From Arthrobacter globiformis NBRC 12137 (GTDB taxonomy: Bacteria; Actinomycetota; Actinomycetes; Actinomycetales; Micrococcaceae), in assembly GCF_000238915.1 (NCBI RefSeq), contig NZ_BAEG01000096.1, forward strand, positions 1-49,031: DNA of 49,031 nt, written 5' to 3'. Of this stretch, positions 15,369 to 22,514 are shown one piece after another (within the stretch, counting starts at the first letter, position 1; each line of letters begins with the position of its first letter). A model generated the notes under the pieces. That model saw only the letters and a program-made list of their open reading frames with translations, was not told where the DNA came from and did no database searches. The position numbers and the translations under genes are program-made.

Positions 15369-16523
15369 ATGCAGATCGGCGTATTCAGCGTCAGCGACAT
15401 CACCCAGGACCCCACCACGGGCCGGACCCCCACCGAGCACGAGCGCATCAAGGCATCCGTGGCGATCGCCAAGAAGGTCGAAGAGATCGGCATGGACGTC
15501 TACGCCCTCGGTGAGCACCACAACCGGCCGTTCTTCTCCTCCTCCCCCACCACGACGCTCGCGTACATCGCCGCCCAGACCGAGCGCATCACGCTGTCCA
15601 CCGCGACCACGCTGATCACCACGAACGATCCGGTCAAGATCGCCGAGGACTTCGCCATGCTGCAGCACCTGTCTGACGGCCGCGTGGACCTGGTGCTGGG
15701 CCGCGGCAACACGGCCCCGGTCTACCCCTGGTTCGGCAAGAACATCCAGGACGGGATCGAGCTCGCCATCGAGAACTACAGCCTGCTGCGCAAGCTGTGG
15801 GACGAGGACACCGTCAACTGGTCCGGAAAGTTCCGCACCCCGCTGCAGAACTTCACCTCCACACCGCGCCCGCTCGACGGCGTGTCCCCCTTTGTGTGGC
15901 ACGGCTCCATCCGCAGCCCGCAGATCGCGGAAGTGGCGGCCTACTACGGCGACGGGTTCTTCGCGAACAACATCTTCTGGCCCAAGGAGCACTACCAGCA
16001 GCTGATCAGCCTGTACCGCGAGCGCTACGAGCACTACGGCCACGGCAAGGCGGACCAGGCCATCGTGGGGCTGGGCGGACAGTTCTTCATGCGGAAAAAC
16101 TCCCAGGATGCCGTCCGGGAATTCCGGCCGTACTTCGACAACGCCCCCGTCTACGGCCACGGCCCGTCACTGGAGGACTTCACCTCCCAGACTCCGCTGA
16201 CTGTCGGCAGCCCGCAGGAGGTCATCGAGAAGACCCTCACGTTCCGCGAGTTCTTCGGCGACTACCAGCGCCAGCTGTTCCTGATCGACCACGCCGGCCT
16301 GCCGCTGAAGACCGTCCTGGAGCAGCTGGACCTGTTCGGCGAGGAGGTCCTGCCCGTCCTGCGCAAGGAGTACGCCGAACGCACGCCCGCTCACATCCCG
16401 GCTCCGCCCACGCACGCCGGACGCGTAGCCGCACGGATCGCCGCCAGCGGCGCTGCAGGTGAGGGCGCTGGTGCCGGGATCGGCCAGGACACGGCAGCCG
16501 TTCCCTCCCCGACGGAGGCGTGA
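15369..16523 (+). CDS. LLM-class flavin-dependent monooxygenase
   Basis: Luciferase-like (F420/FMN) oxidoreductase of 384 residues. ATG 15369 is preceded by GGAAGG. The TIM-barrel landmarks are present: MQIGVFSV start, GMDVYALGEHHNRPFFSSSP, ERITLSTATTLITTNDPVKIAEDFAMLQHLSDGRVDLVLGRG (residues about 72-115) and HGSIRSPQIAEVAAYYGDG. The last 40 residues are an Ala/Gly/Pro-rich tail not needed by the fold. Its stop overlaps the start of the MarR gene (TGATG), so the two are coupled. The upstream palindrome suggests autorepression by that MarR and induction by a substrate. Substrate unknown. Confidence 0.92.
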   Translation: MQIGVFSVSDITQDPTTGRTPTEHERIKASVAIAKKVEEIGMDVYALGEHHNRPFFSSSPTTTLAYIAAQTERITLSTATTLITTNDPVKIAEDFAMLQHLSDGRVDLVLGRGNTAPVYPWFGKNIQDGIELAIENYSLLRKLWDEDTVNWSGKFRTPLQNFTSTPRPLDGVSPFVWHGSIRSPQIAEVAAYYGDGFFANNIFWPKEHYQQLISLYRERYEHYGHGKADQAIVGLGGQFFMRKNSQDAVREFRPYFDNAPVYGHGPSLEDFTSQTPLTVGSPQEVIEKTLTFREFFGDYQRQLFLIDHAGLPLKTVLEQLDLFGEEVLPVLRKEYAERTPAHIPAPPTHAGRVAARIAASGAAGEGAGAGIGQDTAAVPSPTEA

Positions 16524-16990
16524 TGGCACCCCGGAAGGCGCCGGCGACTTCCGCCGTCCGGCTGGCCGCCGAAACCTGGGAGTCGCTGTTCCGCGCGCAG
16601 GTGGCCGTGATGCGCAGGCTGCAGTCCGGCCCCGCCTTCCGGAACCTGGCGGTGAACGAGTACGACGTATTGTTCACGCTGTCACGGTGCCCGTCCGGCT
16701 GGCTGCGGCTGAACGAACTGAACGACAACGTGCTCCTGAGCCAGTCCAGCCTGAGCAGGCTGGTGGACCGGCTGGAGAAACGCGGTCTGGTGGCGCGCAT
16801 GCCGGCCCCGGACGACGGCCGGGGCGTCTTGCTCAAACTCACGGAGGAGGGCGCCGCGCTGCAGAAGGAAATCGGCCGGGAGCACGTGCGGGACATCGCC
16901 GAACTCGTTGCCCCGGCGCTGACGGCGGCGGAACAGCGGGAACTGCTGCGCCTCACCGAGAAGCTGCGCGCGTCACTGCCGTCCCGTTAG
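16523..16990 (+). CDS. MarR-family regulator coupled to the LLM monooxygenase
   Basis: Winged-helix regulator of 155 residues. GGAGG (16514-16518) is 4 nt from ATG 16523 and only 1 nt from the alternative GTG 16520, so the ATG is preferred; it overlaps the stop of the monooxygenase gene (TGATG). Recognition helix region: VLLSQSSLSRLVDRLEKRGLVAR, wing with PDDGRGVLLKLTEEG. It probably binds the 18-bp palindrome in front of the monooxygenase gene and responds to that enzyme's substrate. Its TAG stop lies in the loop of the terminator hairpin. Confidence 0.9.
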   Translation: MAPRKAPATSAVRLAAETWESLFRAQVAVMRRLQSGPAFRNLAVNEYDVLFTLSRCPSGWLRLNELNDNVLLSQSSLSRLVDRLEKRGLVARMPAPDDGRGVLLKLTEEGAALQKEIGREHVRDIAELVAPALTAAEQRELLRLTEKLRASLPSR

Positions 16991-17035
16991 CGGGACGGCA
17001 CCGGAGGGGCACCGCCGTCGGACGGCCGACGGCGG
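16979..17035. terminator. Double hairpin between convergent marR and transglutaminase genes
   Basis: First stem CCGTCCCG/CGGGACGG (16979-16986/16991-16998) has loop TTAG, which contains the marR stop codon. Second perfect 10-bp stem 17012-17021/17026-17035 has loop ACGG. Placed between converging genes; probably bidirectional. Confidence 0.7.
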
Positions 17036-17075
17036 GACACCGGACCCGTCGTCGCTCGCCTCTCCCGCCCTGCAG

Positions 17076-17882
17076 TCAGCGGATGACGGCCAGCTTGTCC
17101 GGATCCTCCGCAGGCAGGTCCCCGTTCACCGTGGCGAAGACCCTGATCTCCCGCAGGGAGAGGCTTCCGCCCACGGTGGACAGGAAGGCCGTGTCCGAGG
17201 AGTCGCGTCCGGCGGTGATGCGCAGCATGGCATCCCTGGGCGCCAGGCCGGTGGGGTCGATCACGTGCCAGGCCCCGTTGATGTGGGCCTCGGCCACAGC
17301 ATGGAAATCCATCGGGGAAAGGCCCGGCGCATAAACAGCCGCGAGCCGCGCAGGCACGTTCTTGGCACGCAGCAGCGAGATCGCCAGGTGCGCATAGTCG
17401 CGGCACACGCCCCGCCGGTTCAGGAGGGTCTCCACGGCGCCGTCCGTCCCCCGGGAGGAGCCGCTGACATAGCGCAGTTCGTTGAACACCCAGTTGCGTA
17501 CGGCGTGCAGGAGTTCCCCGCCCTGGAGTCCGCCGAACTCGGCATAGGACGTTGGAAGCAGCCGGTCTGACTCGGCATAACGGCTGGGCCGGACATAGCG
17601 GATCAGCTCCATCAGAGAGGGCTCCTCAGGTTCCGCAAGGCCCGCAACACTGGCCGAGTAATCCACGATGACCTCAGTGGGGTCAGCAAACTCCATGTAA
17701 TGGAATCTGCCCCCGTGGTGGTCCGACAGCTCCGTCAGAGGAACCTGTTCCCCACCGGCCGTCACGCTGAGGTTCTCGTCAAACGACGTGTACCCGGCAT
17801 TCCTCGCCACGGAGATGGCCATCGCCACCTTTGTGTCGGCCACGGTCTTAAATACCAGGCGGGCAGCAACAGTTCGTTCCAT
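17076..17882 (-). CDS. Transglutaminase-like (cysteine protease-fold) protein
   Basis: Cytoplasmic protein of 268 residues (no signal peptide) with an N-terminal beta-rich half (transglutaminase_N-like) and a transglutaminase-core half. The catalytic triad is visible: C160 in NRRGVCRDYAHL, H194 in MDFHAVAEAHI, D209 in HVIDPTGLAPRD. ATG 17882 has GGAG 6 nt upstream. In bacteria such proteins hydrolyse or modify peptides, often in small gene groups of unknown role. Converges with the MarR gene. No partner gene is adjacent, so function stays general. Confidence 0.88.
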   Translation of the reverse strand: MERTVAARLVFKTVADTKVAMAISVARNAGYTSFDENLSVTAGGEQVPLTELSDHHGGRFHYMEFADPTEVIVDYSASVAGLAEPEEPSLMELIRYVRPSRYAESDRLLPTSYAEFGGLQGGELLHAVRNWVFNELRYVSGSSRGTDGAVETLLNRRGVCRDYAHLAISLLRAKNVPARLAAVYAPGLSPMDFHAVAEAHINGAWHVIDPTGLAPRDAMLRITAGRDSSDTAFLSTVGGSLSLREIRVFATVNGDLPAEDPDKLAVIR

Positions 17883-17952
17883 TGGTCTCCGGGGTGTGAG
17901 GCGGCGTCAGTCAGTCGCGGCTGCGGGCTGGGGTGTGCCGGAGGCAGCGGGA

Positions 17953-18741
17953 CTAGCTCTTGATCTCCAGAGACATTAGCATCCGCTGAACGTTGGCGAA
18001 TTCGGAGCCCTTGTTGACATAGCCGGCTGCCTGGTCAAGGGTGTCGAAGGCCTTGGCCGGTGCCACTTTTTCATCCGGTGCGAACGACTTCAGCGAGCGC
18101 ACGTCGCTGAACGAGTAGTTCCCCTTGCCCGCCAGGCCCTGTACCACGTTCTGCAGCTGGCACGCCTTGGAGTCGGCGCCGCCCACCAGATTGGTGATGC
18201 CGTAGGAGCCGAAGTAGCGGTAGCCCTGGATCACCCTGAACACCACGTGCGGGTCGATGGTCCCCTGCCCGCCGCTATGCGGCAGCTCCACCGGAACACT
18301 GCTGACGACGACGTAGGGCTTGCGGGCGGAAGCGGCGCAACTCGCCGGGCTGGACTCGGGCAGGCCCGTTTGCAGGGTGGCCAGGTAGGCGCCTTCGGCG
18401 TCCTTGACCTCGATCTTCACGGCGCCGGGGCGGGTTCCCTTATCGGGGTCAACGGACTGGGCAATCCAATCCTGCGGCAGCTCGAAACTCACGGTCTTGG
18501 CAGGGTCGGTGAAGACCTTCCAGGCAGCCGCCGTGGCCCCGGCCGTCGCGGTGGCACTGGCCGAGGCGGTTGCGGAAGGGGCCGCGGAACCCGATGCCGC
18601 ACCGGTCGCCGGGCCGGTGCCCGGCTCCGCGGTCCAGGCGGGCGCCCCCTTGCCGTCGCTGCTGCAGCCGGCCATCAGTCCCGCCGTCAACAGTACGACG
18701 GCGGCGATCCCCTTACGTCCAGAAGCCGTGATCCCTGTCAT
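17953..18741 (-). CDS. Hypothetical lipoprotein
   Basis: Exported lipoprotein of 262 residues. Signal peptide with lipobox LMAGC near residue 26, then a low-complexity Ala/Thr/Ser/Gly linker to about residue 75, then a compact domain beginning WKVFTDPAKTVSFELPQDWIAQ, resembling the start of many actinobacterial surface domains (PsbP/LpqN-like opening), but not assignable with certainty. Three cysteines remain in the mature part. ATG 18741 follows a TAGGCT -10 by 6 nt, so the mRNA is probably leaderless. It is divergent from the DUF1684 gene, which has the same kind of promoter. Confidence 0.8.
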   Translation of the reverse strand: MTGITASGRKGIAAVVLLTAGLMAGCSSDGKGAPAWTAEPGTGPATGAASGSAAPSATASASATATAGATAAAWKVFTDPAKTVSFELPQDWIAQSVDPDKGTRPGAVKIEVKDAEGAYLATLQTGLPESSPASCAASARKPYVVVSSVPVELPHSGGQGTIDPHVVFRVIQGYRYFGSYGITNLVGGADSKACQLQNVVQGLAGKGNYSFSDVRSLKSFAPDEKVAPAKAFDTLDQAAGYVNKGSEFANVQRMLMSLEIKS

Positions 18742-18747
18742 GGCTCC

Positions 18748-18753
18748 AGCCTA
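18748..18753 (-). promoter_or_regulatory. Leaderless-type -10 (TAGGCT) of the lipoprotein gene
   Basis: TAGGCT on the minus strand, then 6 nt (GGAGCC) and ATG 18741. Transcription starting 6-7 nt after the hexamer would begin at the start codon. Confidence 0.5.
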
Positions 18754-18840
18754 ACCGGGACGCTGGCCCCCATCCGGAGGCTGCGGGCCAGCGTTTCGCG
18801 GTCCCCCGGTGCCCTGGGCGGACGGGCACCACAAAGGGTC

Positions 18841-18846
18841 TAGGCT
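18841..18846 (+). promoter_or_regulatory. Leaderless-type -10 (TAGGCT) of the DUF1684 gene
   Basis: TAGGCT followed by 6 nt (GAGGTC) and ATG 18853. Mirrors the promoter of the divergent lipoprotein gene. Confidence 0.5.
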
Positions 18847-18852
18847 GAGGTC

Positions 18853-19518
18853 ATGGCCGAACATGAACTGGACGCAGCGGAGCAGACCCTGGCGAACATG
18901 TCCGCGCTCGACATTGCAGACTGGCGGCTGCGGACCTTCGCCCTCTACGACACCGTGCGCAAGATCGCCGCCGACAGCCCTGAGGAGGCCCACGCCTACT
19001 GGCGCCAGGAGCGCGACCGCATGTTCGGAACCCATCCGGCGTCGGCCCTGACAGATGAAGCCAAGGCGTCCTTTTACGGCCTCAAGACGGCCGACTACGA
19101 TCCCATCTACCGCTTCTACGTCCCCCTGACCAACCAGGGTGCCGGGCGGGAAATGAACGTCGAAACAGGGACAGACGGTGTGGTCCGGTTTGTCCGGCTG
19201 GGAACCTTCGACCTCCCGGAACTGGGACAACTGGCCGTCTGGAAGCTGATGGGCTACGGGGGCGGGATCTTCGTCCCGTTCCGGGACGCCACCGCCGGCC
19301 AGCCCGGCGGAAGCTACGGCGCGGGCCGCTACCTCCTGGACACCATCAAGGGCGCATTCCATGGCGTCGTCCGCGGCCCGGGGCCGGAAGTCCAGTATGT
19401 GCTCGACTTCAACTTTGCCTACAACCCGTCGTGCGCCTACAACGAGGCCTGGGCCTGCCCGCTCGCCGGCCCGGCCAACCGGCTGGCTGTGGAGATTCCG
19501 GTCGGCGAGCTGTACTGA
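18853..19518 (+). CDS. DUF1684 domain protein
   Basis: Cytoplasmic protein of 221 residues matching the DUF1684 pattern: WRQERDRMFGTHPASALT near residues 57-74, GYGGGIFVPFRDATAG around 135-150, AGRYLLDTIKG, and the strongly conserved LDFNFAYNPSCAYNEAWACPLAGPANRL at 180-207. The family has no established activity. ATG 18853 sits 6 nt after a TAGGCT -10 (leaderless). The FAH-family gene follows on the same strand after 65 bp but has its own -10, so an operon is possible but not required. Confidence 0.9.
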   Translation: MAEHELDAAEQTLANMSALDIADWRLRTFALYDTVRKIAADSPEEAHAYWRQERDRMFGTHPASALTDEAKASFYGLKTADYDPIYRFYVPLTNQGAGREMNVETGTDGVVRFVRLGTFDLPELGQLAVWKLMGYGGGIFVPFRDATAGQPGGSYGAGRYLLDTIKGAFHGVVRGPGPEVQYVLDFNFAYNPSCAYNEAWACPLAGPANRLAVEIPVGELY

Positions 19519-19545
19519 CGTCACGCAGTTCCGGACGGCACTGTA

Positions 19546-19567
19546 GTTCCGGTCAGCTCGCCGGAAC
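19546..19567 (+). terminator. Possible hairpin after the DUF1684 gene
   Basis: GTTCCGG (19546-19552) pairs with CCGGAAC (19561-19567) across an 8-nt loop, 27 nt after the stop, with an earlier AGTTCCGG at 19527-19534. There is no T-run, and it directly precedes the -10 of the next gene. Confidence 0.35.
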
Positions 19568-19571
19568 CCCC

Positions 19572-19577
19572 TACGAT
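19572..19577 (+). promoter_or_regulatory. Leaderless-type -10 (TACGAT) of the FAH gene
   Basis: TACGAT, 6-nt spacer GGCTGA, then ATG 19584; no Shine-Dalgarno sequence is present. Confidence 0.5.
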
Positions 19578-19583
19578 GGCTGA

Positions 19584-20462
19584 ATGACCCCAGCTCTCCC
19601 GCGGCGGATCGCCCGCGTCCGTCCCCTCGCCCCTGCCCCGGCGTATGTCTCGTCCCCAGCCGCGTCCCCGGATGCAGACACAGCACAGCTTCCTGAACAG
19701 TTCTTCGTGGCCAATGACGCCGCGGACTTCGCGAGCACCGCGGGGCGGACATGGACGGTGGTGCAGTCCCCGTTCCCCGGTTCGCGCGCCAACGCCGGAA
19801 GCGGCCACCGAGGTGGCTGGGAACCCGGCGCCGAGGTCTCCGAGGACAGCTTCGCGTTCCTGGCGCCGAGCGTGCCGGCCAATGTCCTGGGGATGGCCCA
19901 CAACACCGGGCAGGCCGGCCGGGACCTTCCGGCGCAGGCCTTCCACAAGGCAGCCACCAGCGTGATCGGCCCGGGCGAGGCGATTCAACTGCCGGCCGGA
20001 ATCGGGCTGGTGGAGCCGGAGGCGGAGCTGGCCGTCGTCGTCGGCAGGACCGTGAAAAACCTGACCCTCGACAATGCACGGAGCGCGGTTCTGGGCTACA
20101 CCATTGGCAACGACGTCACCGCCCGCAGGCTGCAAAAGTCCGATGAGCTCTGGCTGAGCGCCAAAAGCCAAGACACCTTCACGCCGGCCGGCCCCTGGAT
20201 CGTCACCGGACTGGACCATACGGACCAGACCATCGGCGTCGTCCACAACGGCGCCGAACTGCCCACGGCAAGTACCGCCAACCTGGGCTGGAAGGTGGAC
20301 GAGATCCTCGTCTACCTGACCTCGATCATGACCCTGCACCCCGGCGACCTGGTGCTCACCGGGTTCCCGGCGGCGAGCACCGGCATCCAGCCGGGCGACA
20401 CCGTCACCTGCCGGGTGGGCGGCATCGGAGAGCTCTCCAATCCCGTCACGGCCGCCAGCTGA
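19584..20462 (+). CDS. Fumarylacetoacetate hydrolase (FAH)-family protein
   Basis: Mg-dependent C-C hydrolase/decarboxylase/tautomerase fold, 292 residues. Metal ligands of the family are visible: E-x-E in LVEPEAELAVVVGR and D in YTIGNDVTARRLQ; the C-terminal half has PGDLVLTGFPAASTGIQPGD. The first 40 residues are Pro/Ala-rich and not conserved, so a shorter protein is possible, but the leaderless -10 fixes ATG 19584 well. Ends 8 bp from the convergent cysteine desulfurase gene. Substrate unknown: related enzymes act on acylpyruvates, oxaloacetate or 2-hydroxyhepta-2,4-diene-dioate. Confidence 0.9.
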   Translation: MTPALPRRIARVRPLAPAPAYVSSPAASPDADTAQLPEQFFVANDAADFASTAGRTWTVVQSPFPGSRANAGSGHRGGWEPGAEVSEDSFAFLAPSVPANVLGMAHNTGQAGRDLPAQAFHKAATSVIGPGEAIQLPAGIGLVEPEAELAVVVGRTVKNLTLDNARSAVLGYTIGNDVTARRLQKSDELWLSAKSQDTFTPAGPWIVTGLDHTDQTIGVVHNGAELPTASTANLGWKVDEILVYLTSIMTLHPGDLVLTGFPAASTGIQPGDTVTCRVGGIGELSNPVTAAS

Positions 20463-20470
20463 CCGGCACG

Positions 20471-21634
20471 CTACCCTGCGACCAGGCCCAGGTTCCGGAC
20501 GCTTCCGACGGCGGCCGTCACCGCCGCGGCGGCAGCCTCCAGGTCGGCGGCGGTCACCGACGAATCAAAGCTGAATCTCACAGCGGTCTGTGCCACCTCC
20601 GCTTCGATGCCGAGTGCCACCAGCACCGGTGACGGAGCGTCCGATCCGGCCGCGCACGCCGAGCCGCTCGAGCACACCACGCCCTGGCGCTCGAGTTCCA
20701 GGAGGACGGATTCGCCGCTGGTGCCCGGGAAGCAGAAGGACGCTACCGAGGGCAGCCGTTCGGACGGGTGGCCGGTCAGCAGCGCTCCCGGAACGCTGTC
20801 CAGCACGGCAGCCACAAAACGGTCGCGAAGGCCCGTGACGCGCGCCGCGAGCGCGGGCCGGTCGGCATGCGCCAGGGTGAGTGCGGTGGCCAGGGCCACG
20901 GCCCCCGCAACATTTTCGGTGCCGGATCGCCGGCCGCGTTCCTGCCCGCCGCCATGCAGGAGCGGCTCGGTGCGGGTCCGGCCCCGGACGAACAGGACTC
21001 CGTTGCCTTTGGGCGCCCCGAGTTTGTGCCCGGAGATGGTCAGCGCATCCACCCCGAGCGCCTTCACGTCCAGCGGCAGCCAGCCCGCAGCCTGCACGGC
21101 GTCGGTGTGGAAGGGGATCCCCCGCCCTTTCGCCAGGGCCGCCAGTTCGGCCACCGGCTGGACGGTGCCCACCTCGTTGTTGGCGTACATGATGCTGACC
21201 AGCGCGGTTTCGTCCCGCAAAACCGCAGCGAGCGCCTCCGGTGTCACCGTCCCGTTCCCGTCGACAGGCACGACGTCCACGGTGAAGCCGTGGAAGCGTT
21301 CGAGGTACCGCGCCGACTCCTCCACGGCGGGATGCTCGACGGCGCTGATCGCCACCCGGTTCAGGGCCGGGTCCGCGGCCTGCCGCGCCAGGGCAATGCC
21401 CTTGACTGCGAGGTTGTCCGCCTCCGTGCCGCCGGACGTGAAGGTGATCTCTCCCGGCCTGCAGCCCAGCACGGCGGCCACAGTCTTGCGGGCATCCGCG
21501 AGGGCCCGCGCGGCGGAGTCACCGAGCGAGTGGCGGCTTGACGGGTTGCCGAAGTCGCCGGTGAGGTAGGGCCACATCGCCTCCAGTACTTCGCGGCGGA
21601 CGGGTGTTGTGGCTGCTGCGTCCAGGAAGATCAT
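20471..21634 (-). CDS. Cysteine desulfurase (NifS/IscS-like) of the NAD operon
   Basis: PLP enzyme of 387 residues releasing sulfur from cysteine. PLP lysine K204 in SGHKLGAPKG, H101 in VEHPAVE, and catalytic C327 in CSSGSACAAG are all present, with the short mobile loop of NifS-type enzymes. ATG 21634 is 7 bp after the nadC stop. It is the last gene of nrtR-nadA-nadB-nadC-nifS. NadA carries an oxygen-sensitive [4Fe-4S] cluster, and dedicated NifS-type genes beside nad genes are known in Bacillus; the inferred job is sulfur supply for NadA maturation. General Fe-S or tRNA thiolation roles cannot be excluded. Confidence 0.93.
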   Translation of the reverse strand: MIFLDAAATTPVRREVLEAMWPYLTGDFGNPSSRHSLGDSAARALADARKTVAAVLGCRPGEITFTSGGTEADNLAVKGIALARQAADPALNRVAISAVEHPAVEESARYLERFHGFTVDVVPVDGNGTVTPEALAAVLRDETALVSIMYANNEVGTVQPVAELAALAKGRGIPFHTDAVQAAGWLPLDVKALGVDALTISGHKLGAPKGNGVLFVRGRTRTEPLLHGGGQERGRRSGTENVAGAVALATALTLAHADRPALAARVTGLRDRFVAAVLDSVPGALLTGHPSERLPSVASFCFPGTSGESVLLELERQGVVCSSGSACAAGSDAPSPVLVALGIEAEVAQTAVRFSFDSSVTAADLEAAAAAVTAAVGSVRNLGLVAG

Positions 21635-21641
21635 GGTGTGT

Positions 21642-22514
21642 TCACCCCACTGTCAGTTCGACGTCCAGGCCGAGGTCCAGAGCCGTGACGCTGTGCGTCA
21701 GGGCACCGACGGAGATGACGTCCACGCCCGCGGCGGCGATGTCCGCCACGGTGCGGAGGTTGACGTTGCCGCTGGCCTCCACCACGGCCCGCCCGGCGAC
21801 CTGCCGGACGCCGGCGCGGAGTTCTTCAAGGCTGAAGTTGTCCAGCATGATGGTGTCCACCCCGGCGGCCAGGACGGGTTCGATCTGGTCGGCACTGTCC
21901 ACCTCCACCTCGAAGTGCGTGGTGTGTCCCAGCTGGGCCTTCGCGTCGGCCAGCAGCGCGGTCAGCCGTGCCGGGTCTCCCCCGGTCATGACCGCCAGGT
22001 GGTTGTCCTTGGCCAGGACGGCGTCGGAAAGGCTGTAGCGGTGGTTGGCGCCGCCGCCGCAGCGGACGGCGTACCGTTCCAGGACCCGCAGTCCGGGGGT
22101 GGTCTTCCGGGTGTCCGTGATGCGTGCCTTGGTGCCGGCGGCCAGGGCCACGAATTCCGCCGTCTTGGTGGCGATGGCGCTCATCCGCTGCGCCAGGTTC
22201 AGGCCGACCCGCTCGGCCAGCAGCACGCTGCGCGCCCGGCCGGTGACCCGCGCGAGTTTTGTTCCGGCCGCGAAGGCCTCGCCGTCGGCCACGAGCAGCT
22301 CCACCTGCGTGTCCGGGTCCACCATCAGCATGGCGTCACGGAACACGCTGCCGCCGCTGAAGACCCCCGGGACGCGGGCGTTAAGCACAGCGGCGGCGCG
22401 GGCCTCGGCCGGGATCAGCAGCTGCGAGGTGATGTCGCCGCTGGGCGCATCCTCCGCGAAGGCCCGCTCCAGGATCTCGCGGACGGGTGCTGCGGGGAGG
22501 GTCAGGCTAGTCAT
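21642..22514 (-). CDS. nadC: Quinolinate phosphoribosyltransferase (nicotinate-nucleotide pyrophosphorylase)
   Basis: Converts quinolinate and PRPP to nicotinate mononucleotide, the third step of de novo NAD synthesis. 290 residues from ATG 22514; an in-frame TTG at 22520 is less likely. Conserved stretches: EDAPSGDITSQLL, ERVGLNLAQRMSAIAT, the substrate-binding TDTRKTTPGLRVLERYAVRCGGGANHR and VDTIMLDNFSLEEL. The start overlaps the nadB stop by 8 bp and the stop is 7 bp from the desulfurase gene, so it is co-translated in the NAD operon. Confidence 0.95.
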   Translation of the reverse strand: MTSLTLPAAPVREILERAFAEDAPSGDITSQLLIPAEARAAAVLNARVPGVFSGGSVFRDAMLMVDPDTQVELLVADGEAFAAGTKLARVTGRARSVLLAERVGLNLAQRMSAIATKTAEFVALAAGTKARITDTRKTTPGLRVLERYAVRCGGGANHRYSLSDAVLAKDNHLAVMTGGDPARLTALLADAKAQLGHTTHFEVEVDSADQIEPVLAAGVDTIMLDNFSLEELRAGVRQVAGRAVVEASGNVNLRTVADIAAAGVDVISVGALTHSVTALDLGLDVELTVG

